This document shows positions 1-5,191 of a stretch of 5,191 nt of DNA, one piece after another. The number at the start of each line of letters is the position of its first letter. Positions within the stretch are counted from its first letter, which is position 1. The position numbers and the translations under genes were made by a program. The stretch comes from a bacterium. Its GTDB lineage: Bacteria > CAIJMQ01 > JAADFP01. The DNA is taken from the NCBI GenBank assembly GCA_027021085.1, contig JALUVB010000300.1:1-5191 (forward strand), written 5' to 3'. The notes beneath the pieces were generated by a model, which did not search any database, had not been told where the DNA came from, and saw nothing but the letters and a program-made list of their open reading frames with translations.

Positions 1-2
1 AC

Positions 3-848
3 CCCATAACGCTCAGCGGAAAACTCCAGGGATGGTACCTGGTACATGTCAATGCCAACGATGTGGTAACTTCCGGGGCAGAACCCCGCTGGCTCCTGGT
101 TACTGCACTACTGCCAAAAGGATACCTAAAAAAGGAAGCAGAGGAACTGATGAGGGACCTGGTGGAAGCATGCAGGGAGCTGAACATCTCCTTGATAGGA
201 GGTCACAGCGAGGTTACTGAGGCAGTTAACCAGCCCACACTCATCGGGTTCATGCTGGGAGAAGGGAAAAGGGAGCTGCTGCTCACCCCGGAAAAGGTAG
301 AGGCAGGAGATGATATTATTCTGAGTAAGGGAATCGCTATTGAGGGGACATCCATAATTGCCAGAGAGAGGGAAAAAGCACTGGCCAGATTTCTGGCGCA
401 GAGCACCATAGATAGGGCAAAGAATTTTTTATTTGACCCGGGGATAAGCGTGGTTAAAGAAGCCATGATTCTCTCCCGGGCAGGCGCACGCTATCTACAT
501 GACCCTACAGAAGGAGGAATAAAAGCAGGGGTTTACGAGGTGGGATATGCCGCTAAAAAAGGTGTTGAGGTGAAAGAGGAAAGCATTCACGTCTACCCGG
601 AAACAAGCGAGATATGCCATATTTTTAATCTTGACCCCTATGCACTGCTTGCCTCCGGAGCATTGTTAGCAGTTATCCCCAGGGAGAAAACCCCTTCCGC
701 TCTTGAGAAACTGGGAAAATCCGGTATACTTGCCCAAAAAATAGGCAAAATAGTGGAAGCAGGATACTGGTGGGTAACAAAAGAAGGGAAGAAAGTACCG
801 CTAATTCCTTCCTCTCAGGACGCACTCCTGAGTCCTCCTCTTCTTTAA
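3..848 (+). CDS. AIR synthase-related (PurM/HypE-like) protein, 5'-truncated
   Basis: The frame is open from the left edge, so the gene starts outside the window; 281 codons are visible. The GTG at 63 is not a credible start, because conserved family sequence (YLVHVNANDVVTSGAEP) lies across and before it. Visible landmarks are the NDVVTSGAEP segment near fragment residue 20, which resembles the ATP/metal-binding region of PurM/HypE; GGHSEVTE at about 66-73; GDDIILSKGIAIEGTSI, typical of the domain hinge; and HDPTEGG near 166-172 opening the C-terminal AIRS domain. PurM-fold proteins bind ATP and make or use acyl-phosphate-type intermediates, acting as dimers in the cytosol. The protein ends LLSPPLL, without the C-terminal cysteine (PRIC-type tail) that canonical HypE needs to carry the cyanide precursor. 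I therefore call it AIR synthase-related rather than HypE. Substrate and pathway are unknown. No hydrogenase or purine genes are visible beside it. About 40-60 N-terminal residues are probably missing, judging from family length. Confidence 0.85.
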   Translation, partial: PITLSGKLQGWYLVHVNANDVVTSGAEPRWLLVTALLPKGYLKKEAEELMRDLVEACRELNISLIGGHSEVTEAVNQPTLIGFMLGEGKRELLLTPEKVEAGDDIILSKGIAIEGTSIIAREREKALARFLAQSTIDRAKNFLFDPGISVVKEAMILSRAGARYLHDPTEGGIKAGVYEVGYAAKKGVEVKEESIHVYPETSEICHIFNLDPYALLASGALLAVIPREKTPSALEKLGKSGILAQKIGKIVEAGYWWVTKEGKKVPLIPSSQDALLSPPLL

Positions 849-872
849 TAAACCAGCGTATTATTATATAAT
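844..872 (+). promoter_or_regulatory. candidate sigma70-type promoter for lysA
   Basis: A perfect TATAAT (-10) lies at 867-872. A weak -35 (TTTAAT, three of six consensus bases) sits at 844-849, giving a 17-base spacer; it overlaps the stop codon of the preceding gene. Transcription would start near 879-880 and leave a leader of about 57 bases before lysA. The -10 is in a generally AT-rich patch, so a chance match is possible, and lysA could instead be read through from the upstream gene. Confidence 0.35.
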
Positions 873-895
873 TCAACTAAAGCAGAGAAGAAAAA

Positions 896-917
896 GTAAA
901 CTAAAAGGCAGTTTTAC
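896..917 (+). other. weak AT-rich hairpin just before the lysA ribosome binding site
   Basis: GTAAACT (896-902) can pair with AGTTTTAC (910-917) around a seven-base loop, with one bulged T. The stem ends seven bases before the Shine-Dalgarno core. It is mostly A-U paired and short, so it may have no function. No T-tract follows it, so it is not a normal intrinsic terminator. Confidence 0.2.
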
Positions 918-923
918 AGAAAG

Positions 924-932
924 GGAGGTGAT
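924..932 (+). promoter_or_regulatory. near-perfect Shine-Dalgarno sequence of lysA
   Basis: GGAGGTGAT is nine contiguous bases complementary to the usual bacterial 16S rRNA 3' end (anti-SD CCUCC region). It decides the lysA start: the GGAGG core ends at 928, and seven bases later, at 936, is the in-frame codon ATC, the normal spacing for initiation. No ATG, GTG or TTG in the lysA frame lies within reach; the first is the TTG at 1047, about 120 bases further on. Confidence 0.85.
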
Positions 933-935
933 ATC

Positions 936-2201
936 ATCCATTATTTTCATTACGTTTCAGGTGAACTCTTCGGAGAAAAGGTTGCACTCAGGGAAATTGT
1001 AGATAAGGTTGGCACCCCTGTTTACATTTACAGCTCCCGCACCGTATTGAGGCATATCAACTTATACGAGGAAGCATTCCGGGGTATCCCTCACCTATTT
1101 TGCTATTCCGTCAAGGCAAATTCCAACCAGGCGCTTCTCAGGCTTATCGCACTGCAGAAGTGGGGAGTAGATGTTGTTTCTGGCGGAGAACTATATCGAA
1201 CCATAGAAGCAGGATTCCCCCATTCCCGTATTGTTTTTGCCGGTGTGGGCAAGACTGACGAAGAGATTGAAATGGGGCTAAGGCAGGATATTCTCCTCTT
1301 CAACGTAGAGAGCGAAGAGGAATTGGAAAGGATCAATACACTGGCAAAAAAACACAGGAAGCCTGCCCGGGTAGCTTTAAGAATTAACCCTGACGTAGAT
1401 GCTCATACCCACAAATTTATTACCACAGGCAAGAAGGAAACCAAGTTCGGTATATCTTACCCGGAGGTTAAAAAGATTATTGCCCGCAGGAAAAATTATT
1501 CAAAGGTAGAAATAATGGGGCTTCACCTGCACATAGGTTCCCAGATAACAGAGCTTGCACCCTACAGAAAAGCCCTGGAAAAGACCATGCATCTCCTGCA
1601 GGAACTGGAAGAGAAGAACAATTACCATCCTCAATACCTGGACCTGGGAGGAGGAATGGGCATAATTTATCAAAACGAGGAGCCTTTTACCCCACATGAA
1701 TTTGCAGAGATGGTAACCCCTTACATAGAAAACAAGGGGATAACCCTTATCCTGGAACCAGGAAGGTCCATTGTGGGGAATGCGGGCATACTTATATGCA
1801 GGGTAATTTATAAGAAAAAGGGCGTAGGAAAAAACTTCCTCATTGTGAATGCGGGAATGAATGACCTTATCCGCCCTGCCCTTTACGGTTCCTATCACCA
1901 GATTCTGCCCCTGGAGGAAAAGAAAAACAGCCAGGAAGTATACGATGTAGTGGGACCTGTATGTGAAACAGGCGATTTTTTAGCTAAGGAAAGAGCTTTA
2001 CCCTCCTTGCAGGAGGGAGAGTTTATAGCAGTTATGGGCGCAGGTGCTTACGGTTTTTCCATGTCTTCAAATTATAACTCGCGTCCGCGTGCTGCCGAAG
2101 TTTTAATTGAGGAAGACAAGTTCTACTTAATCCGGCGAAGGGAGACCTATCCTGACCTTATTCGCCTGGAAGCCATTCCACCCCATCTCCAGGGAGAGTG
2201 A
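936..2201 (+). CDS. lysA: diaminopimelate decarboxylase, apparent ATC start
   Basis: This PLP enzyme (fold type III, alanine racemase-like barrel) decarboxylates meso-diaminopimelate to L-lysine, the last step of the DAP pathway, in the cytosol. Numbered from 936, the protein has 421 residues, the usual family length. It shows the PLP lysine K60 in YSVKAN; HLHIGSQ at 196-203; the phosphate-binding DLGGGMG at 236-242; EPGRS at 274-278; the active-site CETGD at 343-347, with C343 supplied across the dimer; and Y372 in GAYGFSMSSNYNSRPR. The start is odd. From the in-frame stop at 897-899 to a TTG at 1047 there is no ATG, GTG or TTG, yet the frame encodes typical LysA N-terminal sequence (HYFHYVSGELFGE..., VGTPVYIYSS). 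The ATC at 936 sits exactly where homologues begin (M-H-Y-F-H-Y) and seven bases after the GGAGG core. Starting at 1047 would remove 37 conserved residues. Gene identity is very secure; the ATC start is inference. Confidence 0.95.
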   Translation: MHYFHYVSGELFGEKVALREIVDKVGTPVYIYSSRTVLRHINLYEEAFRGIPHLFCYSVKANSNQALLRLIALQKWGVDVVSGGELYRTIEAGFPHSRIVFAGVGKTDEEIEMGLRQDILLFNVESEEELERINTLAKKHRKPARVALRINPDVDAHTHKFITTGKKETKFGISYPEVKKIIARRKNYSKVEIMGLHLHIGSQITELAPYRKALEKTMHLLQELEEKNNYHPQYLDLGGGMGIIYQNEEPFTPHEFAEMVTPYIENKGITLILEPGRSIVGNAGILICRVIYKKKGVGKNFLIVNAGMNDLIRPALYGSYHQILPLEEKKNSQEVYDVVGPVCETGDFLAKERALPSLQEGEFIAVMGAGAYGFSMSSNYNSRPRAAEVLIEEDKFYLIRRRETYPDLIRLEAIPPHLQGE

Positions 2202-2202
2202 G

Positions 2203-2216
2203 TATAGCAGGCTATA
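2203..2216 (+). repeat. short inverted repeat after lysA
   Basis: TATAGC (2203-2208) and GCTATA (2211-2216) are perfect reverse complements with a two-base gap (AG), directly after the lysA stop codon. The paired arms can extend outwards by AG/CT if a two-base bulge is allowed. No run of T follows, so it lacks the form of a Rho-independent terminator. It may be a weak 3'-end hairpin, a protein-binding palindrome, or chance. Confidence 0.35.
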
Positions 2217-2254
2217 GACTGGAGACATTAGAGGGGGAGAAGCAGGCGGGTATG

Positions 2255-2269
2255 TTGGGGTAACCCCAA
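2255..2269 (+). repeat. perfect 7-bp inverted repeat in the lysA-deacetylase gap
   Basis: TTGGGGT (2255-2261) and ACCCCAA (2263-2269) are exact reverse complements around a single central A. As RNA it would form a six-pair, GC-rich stem with a three-base UAA loop, centred about 40 bases before the deacetylase ATG. No U-tract follows (the next bases are TCGGTTGCC), so it is not a standard terminator. Its near-perfect dyad symmetry also suits an operator for a dimeric repressor. Function unknown. Confidence 0.5.
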
Positions 2270-2300
2270 TCGGTTGCCGGTAGTTAGTAGATAATATTAT

Positions 2301-3113
2301 ATGAGAGTATCCCCGAATGGTATCCTGACAGTTGATGTGGAAGATATCTCCTGTGCTAATTTCCCCTTGCGGGAAGCATATCCCCCCGAGGAGAAAAACG
2401 TAGAAAAAGGGGTGAAAGAAATTCTTGCCTTGCTTGCCTCCACACAATCCAGGGCTACGTTCTTTATACTGGGCAAGACAGCAAAAAAGAACCCGGCCCT
2501 GGTTAAAGAGATAGTAAAATACAAAAATAAAGTAGCCTCGCATGGAATGACCCACCGGCTGGTGTACCGGATAGGCAGAAAAGAGTTCCGCAGAGAGATA
2601 CAGGATTCCCGTAAACTCCTGGAAGATATAAGCGGGGAGCGCGTAACAGGATACCGCGCTCCTTCCTGGTCAATTAATGAAAACTCCTTATGGGCGCTGG
2701 ATATGCTCCAGGAAGAGGGATTTTCTTATGATTCCAGTATTTTCCCGGTGAAAAATTTTCTCTACGGAATTGACAACTTTCCTCCCTATCCTCACCGCAG
2801 AGGAAAACTCTGGGAGATTCCTCCCTCCACCTTACCCTTTCCCGGGAAACGGATACCCATAGGAGGCGGATTCTACTTTAGATTCTTTCCTGCCCTCTTT
2901 ATTTCTCAGGGGTTAAAATGGTTAAGCCAACGAAAAATACCGCTGGTGTTATACTTCCACACCTGGGAAATTCTTCCTCCGGCAAAATTACCTGCCTATT
3001 CTTTACTTCACCAGTTAATTGTCACCTATAATCTCTCTTCTCTGAAAAATAAGGTAACCAGGATACTTAAAATGGGCAAATTTGTTTCCGTAGAGGAATA
3101 CCTGCATGCATAG
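2301..3113 (+). CDS. polysaccharide deacetylase, NodB domain, PEP-CTERM/XrtA-associated type
   Basis: A 270-residue carbohydrate esterase family 4-type enzyme that removes N-acetyl groups from glycans, usually with a divalent metal. The start of the NodB domain is ILTVDVED (8-15), with D12 as probable catalytic base and D15 nearby, in place of the classic TFDDG. Motif 2 is HGMTH, with metal ligands H81 and H85; motif 3 is RAPSW (119-123); the C-terminal part has WEIPPSTLPFPGKRIPIGGG (171-190) and LYFHTWE with H220. The DVED form, the EIPPSTLPFPG...GGGFYFR block and the FHTWE end match deacetylases found in exopolysaccharide clusters of PEP-CTERM/exosortase bacteria (DUF3473 type). There is no signal peptide or membrane segment, so the protein is probably cytoplasmic. 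ATG 2301 is the only sensible start: a stop lies in frame at 2292-2294 and no Shine-Dalgarno is visible. The gene overlaps the next one by eight bases. Substrate is not predictable. Confidence 0.9.
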   Translation: MRVSPNGILTVDVEDISCANFPLREAYPPEEKNVEKGVKEILALLASTQSRATFFILGKTAKKNPALVKEIVKYKNKVASHGMTHRLVYRIGRKEFRREIQDSRKLLEDISGERVTGYRAPSWSINENSLWALDMLQEEGFSYDSSIFPVKNFLYGIDNFPPYPHRRGKLWEIPPSTLPFPGKRIPIGGGFYFRFFPALFISQGLKWLSQRKIPLVLYFHTWEILPPAKLPAYSLLHQLIVTYNLSSLKNKVTRILKMGKFVSVEEYLHA

Positions 3114-4281
3114 AATAAAGGTTTTACATGTTATCACCCGCTTAATTCTCGGGGGAGCGCAGGAAAATACAATTTATACAGTCAAAGGCTTGGAGAAATT
3201 CGGTTACGAGGTAACTCTCTATACCGGCCCCCCCTTAGGGCCTGAAGGAAGCCTGGCCGGTAAGGCACGAGAACTCGGGATTCACCCGGTTATCATTCCC
3301 TCCCTGCGCAGGAATCTCCATCCCGTGCTTGATTACGCTTCCTTCAGCACGCTTCTTTCCCTTTTCAAGAAAAATAAATATCACATAGTGCATACCCACT
3401 CTTCCAAAGCGGGCATTCTGGGCAGATGGGCAGCCCGTTTCAGTAAAACTCCTGTCATTGTGCACACCATTCACGGTCTCCCTTTCTTTCCCTACCAACC
3501 TCCCTTTCTGAATTTTCTCTACCTGAACAGCGAAAGAATTACAGCCCCCATCACAGATAGAATTATCACCGTATGCGAGGCCATGAAACTCCAGGCACTC
3601 TCGGCAGGCGTGGGAAAGGAGCACCAATACGTCACTGTTTATAGCGGAATGGAGCTGGACCCCTTTCTTACTGCAACTCCCTCTTCCCGGCTCCGGGAAA
3701 AGCTGGGAATAAAGGAGGGAGAAGTGATTATCGGTAAAATTGCCCGCTTGTTCCCTCTCAAAGGACACGAGTTTGTGGTGAAAATTGCCCCGGAAGTGAT
3801 AAAAAAATTCCCCCGGGTCAAATTTCTCCTGGTAGGGGATGGTATACTAAGAGAAAAGTTAAGGGAGAAAATAAAGAAATTAAAAATGGAAGACAAGTTT
3901 ATTTTTGCAGGTTTAGTCCCCCCGGAAAAGATACCCGACTACCTCGCCTTGATGGATATTGTTATCCATACCTCGCTCAGGGAAGGATTAGCCCGGGTAA
4001 TTCCCCAGGCTATGGCAGCAGGCAAACCGGTGGTTACCTGGGACCTGGATGGCTCCGGTGAGATTGTGCGGGAGGGAGAAACCGGTTTCCTCATCCCCTC
4101 GCAGGAAGAGAAGCAACTGAAAAGAGCCATTCTCCGTCTCCTGGAGAATCGGGAGCTAAGGGAAAAGATGGGAAGAAAAGGGAAAAAACTGGTGGACCCT
4201 CTTTTTAGAAAAGAAGAAATGGCCAGAAGAATTCATGAGGTTTATCAAGAATTACTAAAAGAGAAAGGGGTAATAAAATGA
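3106..4281 (+). CDS. glycosyltransferase family 4 (GT-B fold)
   Basis: A 391-residue retaining glycosyltransferase that moves a sugar from a nucleotide donor to a lipid-linked or polysaccharide acceptor at the inner face of the membrane. The N-terminal Rossmann domain has the glycine loop VITRLILGGAQ (9-19), VHTHSSKAG near 95-103 and HTIHGLP near 120-126. The C-terminal donor-binding domain has GKIARLFPLKGHE, with R214 and K219 as probable diphosphate ligands, then LLVGDG and SLREGLARVIPQAMAAGKPVV. In the EX7E motif the first Glu is E293, but the second position is Q301, giving PQAM in place of PEAM. No transmembrane segment is evident. A GAGGAA ribosome binding site (3093-3098) lies inside the end of the deacetylase gene, whose TAG overlaps this ATG by eight bases; the TGA at 4279-4281 overlaps the next ATG. 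Donor and acceptor are unknown. Linkage to the deacetylase and SDR genes supports exopolysaccharide or cell-envelope glycan assembly. Confidence 0.93.
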   Translation: MHRIKVLHVITRLILGGAQENTIYTVKGLEKFGYEVTLYTGPPLGPEGSLAGKARELGIHPVIIPSLRRNLHPVLDYASFSTLLSLFKKNKYHIVHTHSSKAGILGRWAARFSKTPVIVHTIHGLPFFPYQPPFLNFLYLNSERITAPITDRIITVCEAMKLQALSAGVGKEHQYVTVYSGMELDPFLTATPSSRLREKLGIKEGEVIIGKIARLFPLKGHEFVVKIAPEVIKKFPRVKFLLVGDGILREKLREKIKKLKMEDKFIFAGLVPPEKIPDYLALMDIVIHTSLREGLARVIPQAMAAGKPVVTWDLDGSGEIVREGETGFLIPSQEEKQLKRAILRLLENRELREKMGRKGKKLVDPLFRKEEMARRIHEVYQELLKEKGVIK

Positions 4282-5191
4282 AGTTTCTGATTACTGGAGG
4301 AGCAGGCTTTATAGGATCATACCTTAGTGAAAAACTTTTAGCAGAAGGGCATGAAATAATAGTCCTGGATAATCTATCTACTGGTACCCAGGGAAATATA
4401 GAACACTTAGCAAAAAACCCCTCTTTTCACTTCGTGGAAGGCTCGGTTATGAACAAAGAGTTACTGAGCAAAAGTGCAGAGGGAGTGCAGGGGATATTTC
4501 ACCTGGCAGCTGCAGTAGGAGTGAAATTCGTAATGGAGAACCTGGTTACCTCCATGGAGGTTAATGTAAAAGGCACGGAGAATGTCCTGGAAACCGCACT
4601 TAAACTGGGCGGGATAAAGGTGCTTATTACCTCCAGTTCGGAAGTATACGGAAAAAGCAGTAAAAAGCGGTTCCACGAGGAGGACGATTTAATCATAGGG
4701 CCGCCCCACAAGTTTCGCTGGAGCTATGCCACGAGCAAGTTATTGGACGAATTTTTAGCCCTATCCTACCATGCAGAAAGAAATCTTCCGGTAACCATCG
4801 TGAGACTTTTTAACATATGCGGCCCCAGGCAAACCGGCAGATACGGCATGGTAATCCCCAGGTTTGTAAGGCAGGCACTTAAGGGAGAAGCCATTACAGT
4901 TTATGGAAGCGGAAAGCAGTTAAGGAGTTTTGCCCACGTTAAAGATGCCGTAGAAGGCATGGCAAAGCTTATGCTGGAACCCAATGCAGAGGGAAAGATA
5001 TTCAACCTGGGAAATCCCCGCGGAATTACCATCGAGGAACTTGCCATCAAGATAAAGGAAATGACCAAGAGCACCTCTCCCATTACTTACCTTCCCTACG
5101 AAAAGGTATACGGCCCACATTTTGAAGACCTCATGTACCGGGTGCCAGATATTAATCGTGCCAAAGCGGTTATTGGCTTTATGCCGCGTTA
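4278..5191 (+). CDS. NAD-dependent sugar-nucleotide epimerase/dehydratase (extended SDR), 3'-truncated
   Basis: The frame starts at ATG 4278, four bases (ATGA) into the end of the GT4 gene and seven bases after an AAAGGGG ribosome binding site, and stays open for 304 codons to the right edge. The Rossmann nucleotide loop is TGGAGFIG (6-13), and D31 follows beta-2 in VLDNLSTG, indicating NAD preference. HLAAAVGV follows near 81-88. The catalytic set is TSSSEVYG (118-125), Y150 and K154 (YATSK). NICGPRQTGRYG, VYGSGKQLRSFAHVKDAVEG and DINRAKAVIGF are sugar-nucleotide binding signatures of the GalE/RmlB/UDP-glucuronate decarboxylase superfamily. Glu122 after the serines occurs in decarboxylases and dehydratases as well as some epimerases, so the reaction cannot be fixed from sequence: UDP-hexose 4-epimerase, UDP-glucuronate decarboxylase or a dehydratase all remain possible. 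It probably supplies an activated sugar to the adjoining glycosyltransferase. About 5-20 C-terminal residues are probably missing. Confidence 0.9.
   Translation, partial: MKFLITGGAGFIGSYLSEKLLAEGHEIIVLDNLSTGTQGNIEHLAKNPSFHFVEGSVMNKELLSKSAEGVQGIFHLAAAVGVKFVMENLVTSMEVNVKGTENVLETALKLGGIKVLITSSSEVYGKSSKKRFHEEDDLIIGPPHKFRWSYATSKLLDEFLALSYHAERNLPVTIVRLFNICGPRQTGRYGMVIPRFVRQALKGEAITVYGSGKQLRSFAHVKDAVEGMAKLMLEPNAEGKIFNLGNPRGITIEELAIKIKEMTKSTSPITYLPYEKVYGPHFEDLMYRVPDINRAKAVIGFMPR

Larger units (their letters stand above)
2202..2300. other. intergenic region between lysA and the polysaccharide deacetylase gene
   Basis: These 99 bases hold no credible coding sequence; the only ATG inside opens a three-codon frame. 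They contain two short inverted repeats (2203-2216 and 2255-2269), a purine-rich GAGGGGGAGAAG stretch around 2231-2242, and an AT-rich end (ATAATATTAT, 2291-2300) immediately before the next ATG. I see no convincing pair of -35/-10 boxes and no T-tract terminator. If a transcription boundary exists between lysA and the glycan genes, it lies here. Confidence 0.5.

Noticed and set aside
32-220. Small + strand ORF of 62 codons overlapping the AIR synthase-like gene
   Set aside because: It lies in a different frame inside well-conserved coding sequence, and its translation is a low-complexity shadow with no recognisable motif.
63-848. AIR synthase-like gene starting at GTG 63
   Set aside because: The frame continues upstream to the window edge with conserved family sequence, so the GTG is an internal valine.
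849-935. Lysine riboswitch (L-box) before lysA
   Set aside because: The gap is 87 bases, too short for the roughly 170-base lysine aptamer, and only one weak hairpin is visible.
1500-1898. Minus-strand ORF of 132 codons inside lysA
   Set aside because: It lies entirely opposite conserved lysA coding sequence and shows no family features or ribosome binding site.
1047-2201. lysA starting at TTG 1047
   Set aside because: It removes 37 residues containing conserved LysA N-terminal sequence (including VGTPVYIYS), has no Shine-Dalgarno in front of it, and ignores the near-perfect one at 924-932.
2255-2269. Rho-independent terminator after lysA
   Set aside because: The stem is perfect but short, and is followed by TCGGTTGCC rather than a run of T.
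2127-2555. Minus-strand ORF of 142 codons across the lysA end and deacetylase start
   Set aside because: It spans two clear + strand genes and has no recognisable domain. It stays open across the gap by chance.
3235-3768. Minus-strand ORF of 177 codons inside the GT4 gene
   Set aside because: It is a long shadow frame opposite strongly supported GT4 coding sequence, and its translation resembles no protein family I know.
1-5191. CRISPR array, tRNA/rRNA, insertion sequence or defence system
   Set aside because: There are no regularly spaced repeats, tRNA-like cloverleaf, transposase or terminal inverted repeats. All long frames are explained by housekeeping or glycan genes.

Overview
The window reads as an ordinary stretch of bacterial chromosome. 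It has dense protein-coding genes, all on the + strand, with short gaps or start/stop overlaps. By eye the base composition is moderate to slightly AT-rich and even throughout. The gene types (an AIR-synthase-like protein, diaminopimelate decarboxylase, an exopolysaccharide-type deacetylase, a GT4 glycosyltransferase and a sugar-nucleotide SDR enzyme) and an almost perfect Shine-Dalgarno sequence point to a bacterium that makes a DAP-based cell wall and a surface polysaccharide. I cannot assign a phylum. An uncultured anaerobic lineage is a guess.

Layout: (1) from the left edge to 848, a 5'-truncated PurM/HypE-like AIR synthase-related protein. (2) 849-935, an 87-base gap with a candidate promoter, a weak hairpin and a very strong ribosome binding site. 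(3) 936-2201, lysA, diaminopimelate decarboxylase. Its reading frame has no ATG, GTG or TTG at the correct N-terminus, and the best start is an ATC codon perfectly placed behind the ribosome binding site. (4) 2202-2300, a 99-base gap with two short perfect inverted repeats and no gene. (5) 2301-3113, a cytoplasmic NodB-type polysaccharide deacetylase with the C-terminal features of the PEP-CTERM/XrtA exopolysaccharide type. (6) 3106-4281, a GT4 glycosyltransferase. (7) From 4278 past the right edge, an extended SDR NAD-dependent sugar-nucleotide epimerase/dehydratase.

Genes 5 to 7 overlap by 8 and 4 bases and are very probably one translationally coupled operon for building a surface glycan: the SDR enzyme makes or modifies a nucleotide sugar, the GT4 enzyme transfers a sugar, and the deacetylase trims N-acetyl groups. 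lysA supplies lysine and draws on the DAP pool used for peptidoglycan. Its position beside the glycan genes may be only a neighbourhood effect. I found no mobile element, tRNA, rRNA, CRISPR array or clear defence system. The observation most worth checking is the apparent non-canonical start of lysA.
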